Below, one piece after another: positions 60,855 to 64,000 of a stretch of DNA of 64,000 nucleotides (position 1 is the first letter of the stretch; each line of letters opens with the position of its first letter). Source of the DNA: Olsenella sp. Marseille-P4559 (GTDB lineage: Bacteria > Actinomycetota > Coriobacteriia > Coriobacteriales > Atopobiaceae); NCBI RefSeq assembly GCF_900605015.1, contig NZ_LR027574.1:697610-761609 (forward strand), given 5' to 3'. The notes below the pieces were generated by a model. It saw only the letters and a program-made list of their open reading frames with translations, was not told where the DNA came from and searched no databases. The translations under genes and the position numbers were made by a program.

Positions 60855-62137
60855 CAGTCCTCCTCGTCCCTTGCGGCGGCGTCTTGCTCAGAGGGCGCAC
60901 CGACCTCTTCACCATGGTCGAGCCTCTTGCAGTCCCGCACGAAGAAGAGCGCAAGCGAGAGGACCGCCATGAGGTAGGAGCCAACGCCCACCCAGCTCAC
61001 GCCATTCATGCCAAAGAGGTCCACAACGGGGATGGTGGCCAGTAGCGAGACGACCGTGGCGACAACGTTGCCAAGGAAGCTTGCCTTGTAGTCTCGAAGC
61101 GAGAGGAGCAGGTCATTCATGAACCAGGCAAAGGCAGTCACAAAGGTGCAGAGCACGGCCGGACCCAAAAGGTAGCTGTACTCGACGATCTCCTTGCCGT
61201 AGAGCAGGCCCAAGACCCACTCACCAAAGATGAGGATAAGCACCGAGAAGACGATCGTGATGCCAACAATGCCTTGGATTGTTCGCTTGAAGAGCTTCAT
61301 GGCAGATGCCTTGTCATCCTTGAAGCGCTGGGCAAACTCGCCCATGAGTGGGCTGTAGATGTAGGAGGCGCCCATCTGGACGATGGCTGCGGGGGATGCC
61401 ACCGACGAGTAGATGCCCAGTGCCGCCGTGCTCACGCTCGCCGCAAGGTACTGCTTGGGCACGGTGAGGACCGCACTCGAGCACACCTGGGCGATGACAA
61501 GCGGGAGGAGCGTCGCCAGCGTGCGGGTGGCAGAGCGCAGATCGACAACGGGCTTCACAGACTCAAAGCCCGAGGCCCGGGGCATGTCATAGGCAAAGCA
61601 GATGGCGAGCGTGGCGGCGGCCATGGAGACGCAGGCAAGCTCGAGGGAGTCGGTAAGCCACAGCACTGCTGAGAAGAGCACAAGGTTGGAGGCGCCCTGC
61701 ATCATATAGGAGCGCCCTATGTAGTCCATGCGAAGGTGCCGCTGGTCTATGGCATGCAGGCCTTCGATGAAGTTAGCCGCGAGCGATGCGACAAGGTAGG
61801 CGACAATCGCTGGCACGGCATCGAACGAGCACGTGAGAAGCGCATAGACAATGCCCGCCACAAAGGCAAGGGCGCTCGTGAGGAGGCGCAGCCCAACGTA
61901 CTCGCCGGAGCTGTGCTCGCCATGGACGTCCGTCACCTGTACCGTACGCAGGCGAAAGTCCGCGAACGGCGACACGAGGTTCGAGACGGACATGGCGAGC
62001 GAGAGGGCGCCCGCCGCATCAAAGCCGTGCGAGAGGCGCACAACGGCGATGGTGATGAGGTAGTTGCACCCCAGCCTGACAATGGACCCGGCGGAGTTCC
62101 AAGCGATGTTCTTCTTAAGCGAGAGACCTTGTGGCAC
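60854..62137 (-). CDS. Polysaccharide flippase (Wzx/MVF-like)
   Basis: 427 residues with twelve or so membrane segments, in the polysaccharide-biosynthesis export (MATE/MVF) superfamily. N-terminal NIAWNSAGSIVRLGCNYLIT resembles RfbX/Wzx. A GTG at 62137 is preferred to a TTG at 62149 because GGAGGAG lies 4 bases before the GTG. It would flip lipid-linked repeat units for surface polysaccharide. A hydrophilic acidic tail (EEVGAPSEQDAAARDEED) ends the protein. Confidence 0.88.
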   Translation of the reverse strand: MPQGLSLKKNIAWNSAGSIVRLGCNYLITIAVVRLSHGFDAAGALSLAMSVSNLVSPFADFRLRTVQVTDVHGEHSSGEYVGLRLLTSALAFVAGIVYALLTCSFDAVPAIVAYLVASLAANFIEGLHAIDQRHLRMDYIGRSYMMQGASNLVLFSAVLWLTDSLELACVSMAAATLAICFAYDMPRASGFESVKPVVDLRSATRTLATLLPLVIAQVCSSAVLTVPKQYLAASVSTAALGIYSSVASPAAIVQMGASYIYSPLMGEFAQRFKDDKASAMKLFKRTIQGIVGITIVFSVLILIFGEWVLGLLYGKEIVEYSYLLGPAVLCTFVTAFAWFMNDLLLSLRDYKASFLGNVVATVVSLLATIPVVDLFGMNGVSWVGVGSYLMAVLSLALFFVRDCKRLDHGEEVGAPSEQDAAARDEED

Positions 62138-62192
62138 GTACTCCTCCAATCGGGGATTCGATCCGCATGGCTTAGGGACGCGTGGGCACGCG

Positions 62193-63209
62193 CTATGACT
62201 GGTGTCCGCGCGCTACCTCCTGACTCAGCCGGAAGGCAATGCCGAGAAGCCGGGCCGTTCCCCAGAACCCCAGGATGCGATAGGCAAGCGCAGCCCTGGC
62301 CACAGATGGATCCTCATGGGCGGCAAGAAGCGAGGGTGCATGGGCACACATCTCGAGAGAGACCTTGTCGTCTCGCCGGCACTCGCCAATCGATGACGTC
62401 TGGCCCATCCAGACGATGAAGGGGTAGGCAAGGTATGCCCTTATCGCTCGCGCCTCCACGCCCGCAAGTCCAAGCTCGTCGATGGTGGCAATGTGTTTGC
62501 CCACAATGCGCGCGAGGTCGTCGGTCATCGCCCTTGTCACGGGTTTGGAAGTCTGGGCATAGCCGTGGCCCTTGCGGTAGCAGTAGTACGGGTCATCGAG
62601 CCAGCCCACGCTCTGCGCATGCTCGAAGACACTCGCAGACCAGTCGGTGTCCTCGTTGCGCATGCCTTCGGGAAAAGCGATCCCGGCATCACGCACCAGC
62701 GAGGTGCGCACGACCTTGTTCCACACGGCCCTCGATACGACGCCATGAGAGATGATCGAGAGCATGGCTTCGCCCTTGCCGAGACTCGCGACCTCGCCTG
62801 CGAGATGGGTCTCACGCGGAGGCACGATGGTGCCGGTAGGGTCATCGTACATGCAGTTGTCATGCATGAGGACGTCTACGAGGCGGTCGCTGAGGCATGC
62901 CGCCACGCGTGCGAGGCACCCATCATCGCGCAGGAAGTCGTCATTGTCGCAGAAGGTGAGGTAGTCGCCCGTGGCGCGTGCGACTCCCTCATTTCTCGCG
63001 GACGATGTGCCGCCATTCTTTTTGTGGATGGCAATGACACGAGGGTCGTGCGCGGCAAGCTCGTCGCAGAGGGCCCCGGAGTCATCTGTGGAACCGTCAT
63101 CGACGAGCAGAACCTCTATGTCGCGAAACGTCTGCCTCGTGATGCTTCCCACGCATTCGCGGAGATACTCGTGGGAGTTGTAGACGGGAATGACTATCGA
63201 AATCCTCAT
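62193..63209 (-). CDS. Glycosyltransferase family 2
   Basis: 338 residues. Typical GT2: ISIVIPVYNSHEYLRECVGS, VLLVDDGSTDDSGALCDE, and the DxD as FCDNDDFLRDD. AFPEGMRNEDTDWSA supplies the catalytic ED. It probably adds a hexose or HexNAc to the surface polymer repeat. It is 55 bases upstream of the flippase on the same strand, and a further GT2 gene follows upstream. Confidence 0.92.
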   Translation of the reverse strand: MRISIVIPVYNSHEYLRECVGSITRQTFRDIEVLLVDDGSTDDSGALCDELAAHDPRVIAIHKKNGGTSSARNEGVARATGDYLTFCDNDDFLRDDGCLARVAACLSDRLVDVLMHDNCMYDDPTGTIVPPRETHLAGEVASLGKGEAMLSIISHGVVSRAVWNKVVRTSLVRDAGIAFPEGMRNEDTDWSASVFEHAQSVGWLDDPYYCYRKGHGYAQTSKPVTRAMTDDLARIVGKHIATIDELGLAGVEARAIRAYLAYPFIVWMGQTSSIGECRRDDKVSLEMCAHAPSLLAAHEDPSVARAALAYRILGFWGTARLLGIAFRLSQEVARGHQS

Positions 63210-63233
63210 TGCCTCACACCGATTCTCTTGTGC

Positions 63234-64000
63234 CTAGCGGAAGACGGTCACGGTCGCAAGCTTTGCTGGCAGGTAGCACAGCACGGCCAAGGGCACGTTG
63301 GGTGCCTCCAGAACGCCTCCCCTGTGACGGGCGAGCATGCATCCGACAAGATAAAGCGTGGTCTCGCGGCAGGCGTCATAGGGGTTCGTAGCCCGTCTCG
63401 CACTGTCGCGCTTGTGGCGCATGTAACCGATGGGGTTTTTCTTGGTGTTTGCGACAAAGTTCTTTGTATAGCCATCAGGGAGGTAATGGCAGATGGTAAG
63501 CACGTGGTCGTATGTGAGCATGTCGTAGTCATCGTCTATGGCGAAGAAGGCCATGGACTCGGCAACGAACTTCTCCCCAGGGGCCACCTCGTACGGATGC
63601 TGACGCACGACCTCCGTGCGATGAATGAGTGACGTGTCTCCCTTGAAGCGATACTTATGGAGAAGGTCCCACATCTTGGTGCGGTCCACACCAGCCGGCA
63701 TATGCGTTCCGAGCGGGGTGTTCCCGTCTGTCCCACGCAAGGCCACAACGCCTGCAAGGGTTGAGTCTTTTCTCGCCTTGTCCCACACGCGGACGATCTG
63801 CTCGATGGCAGTGGGAACAAGGTGGTCGTCTGAGTCCACCACGAAGAACAGCTCGTCTTGGCAACGTTGCATGCCAACGTTGGTGGCACGCTGCTTGCCG
63901 CCATTCTCCTGGTAGACATAGGTGATTGGCACCCTGCCCTCCGATTGCCACTCGCGCACCAACTGTGCCGTATCATCCGTCGAGCCGTCGTCCACCACAA
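63234..64000 (-). CDS. Glycosyltransferase family 2, 5' end outside window
   Basis: At least 255 residues; the 5' end runs off the window. VVDDGSTDDTAQLVREW and the DxD FFVVDSDDHLVP are present, and YQENGGKQRATNVGMQ precedes the latter. Later FVAESMAFFAIDDDY supplies the acidic catalytic site. Its similarity to the next gene downstream (24 bases away) places both in one surface-glycan operon. Confidence 0.9.
   Translation of the reverse strand, partial: VVDDGSTDDTAQLVREWQSEGRVPITYVYQENGGKQRATNVGMQRCQDELFFVVDSDDHLVPTAIEQIVRVWDKARKDSTLAGVVALRGTDGNTPLGTHMPAGVDRTKMWDLLHKYRFKGDTSLIHRTEVVRQHPYEVAPGEKFVAESMAFFAIDDDYDMLTYDHVLTICHYLPDGYTKNFVANTKKNPIGYMRHKRDSARRATNPYDACRETTLYLVGCMLARHRGGVLEAPNVPLAVLCYLPAKLATVTVFR

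Overview
The window reads as chromosomal DNA of a high-GC, anaerobic Gram-positive actinobacterium, most likely class Coriobacteriia (Olsenella/Atopobiaceae-like). This is inferred from base composition, frequent GTG/TTG starts with strong AGGAGG sites, the anaerobe-type hybrid-cluster protein Hcp, CCA-encoding tRNA genes and the general character of the proteins. No rRNA or other strong taxonomic marker is present, so the genus is not settled. There is no CRISPR array, replication origin or prophage.

Layout. 1-2.0 kb: tail of a TatD-family nuclease, a GT8 glycosyltransferase and a 0.5 kb non-coding stretch holding an 89-bp inverted repeat and four phased copies of a TGCGTACGCA repeat. 2.0-5.6 kb: trigger factor, ClpP and ClpX (tig-clpP-clpX) behind a tRNA-Leu. 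5.9-10.5 kb: carA-carB with a leader that looks like a PyrR-controlled attenuator. 10.8-19.9 kb: glutamate dehydrogenase, tRNA-Pro, hcp divergent from a Crp/Fnr-type regulator with a shared palindromic operator, a uracil-DNA-glycosylase-like protein, tRNA-Gly, a lipid kinase, and fruK-ptsI of sugar phosphotransfer. 20.0-26.6 kb is accessory DNA. It holds an IS30 remnant, an opposite-strand IS21 (istB) remnant and an ISL3 transposase gene split by an apparently intact 2,274-bp IS21-type element with a 4-bp target duplication. After these come a small-peptide/membrane-protein cassette cut by the IS cluster, a RelBE-like toxin-antitoxin pair and an orphan ribbon-helix-helix gene. The island ends at tRNA-Lys and tRNA-His.

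27-38.3 kb: a polar amino-acid ABC importer, a Nudix hydrolase, tRNA-Arg, and an aspartate-family amino-acid cluster. In that cluster hom-lysC-asd plus a prolyl-aminopeptidase-like gene run leftward and thrC-thrB run rightward from one divergent promoter region. 38.3-40.7 kb is a graveyard of the phosphate (pst-pho) locus: fragments of pstS, pstC/pstA, phoB and phoR remain in original order with frameshifts, stops and deletions, including an in-frame pstA-phoB junction. 40.9-45.3 kb: a MarR regulator whose 12-bp inverted-repeat operator overlaps its promoter, followed by a heterodimeric ABC exporter with one degenerate ATP site. 45.4-53.1 kb: an MFS transporter, a HisJ-type phosphatase, a GNAT/molybdenum-carrier-like fusion, a phasin-like/UbiB-kinase pair, a HAD phosphatase and a DUF1015 protein. 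53.2-58.8 kb: a 779-residue protein of unknown function with TPR-like repeats, a secreted amidase/glucosaminidase, another HAD phosphatase and a cold-shock protein. 58.9-64.0 kb: surface-polysaccharide genes (GT2, DUF2304, LicD, flippase and two more GT2 genes, the last running off the window).

Taken together the core genes cover protein quality control, pyrimidine/arginine precursor supply, ammonia assimilation, nitrosative-stress defence and threonine/lysine precursors. The accessory parts record IS insertion and loss of high-affinity phosphate uptake.
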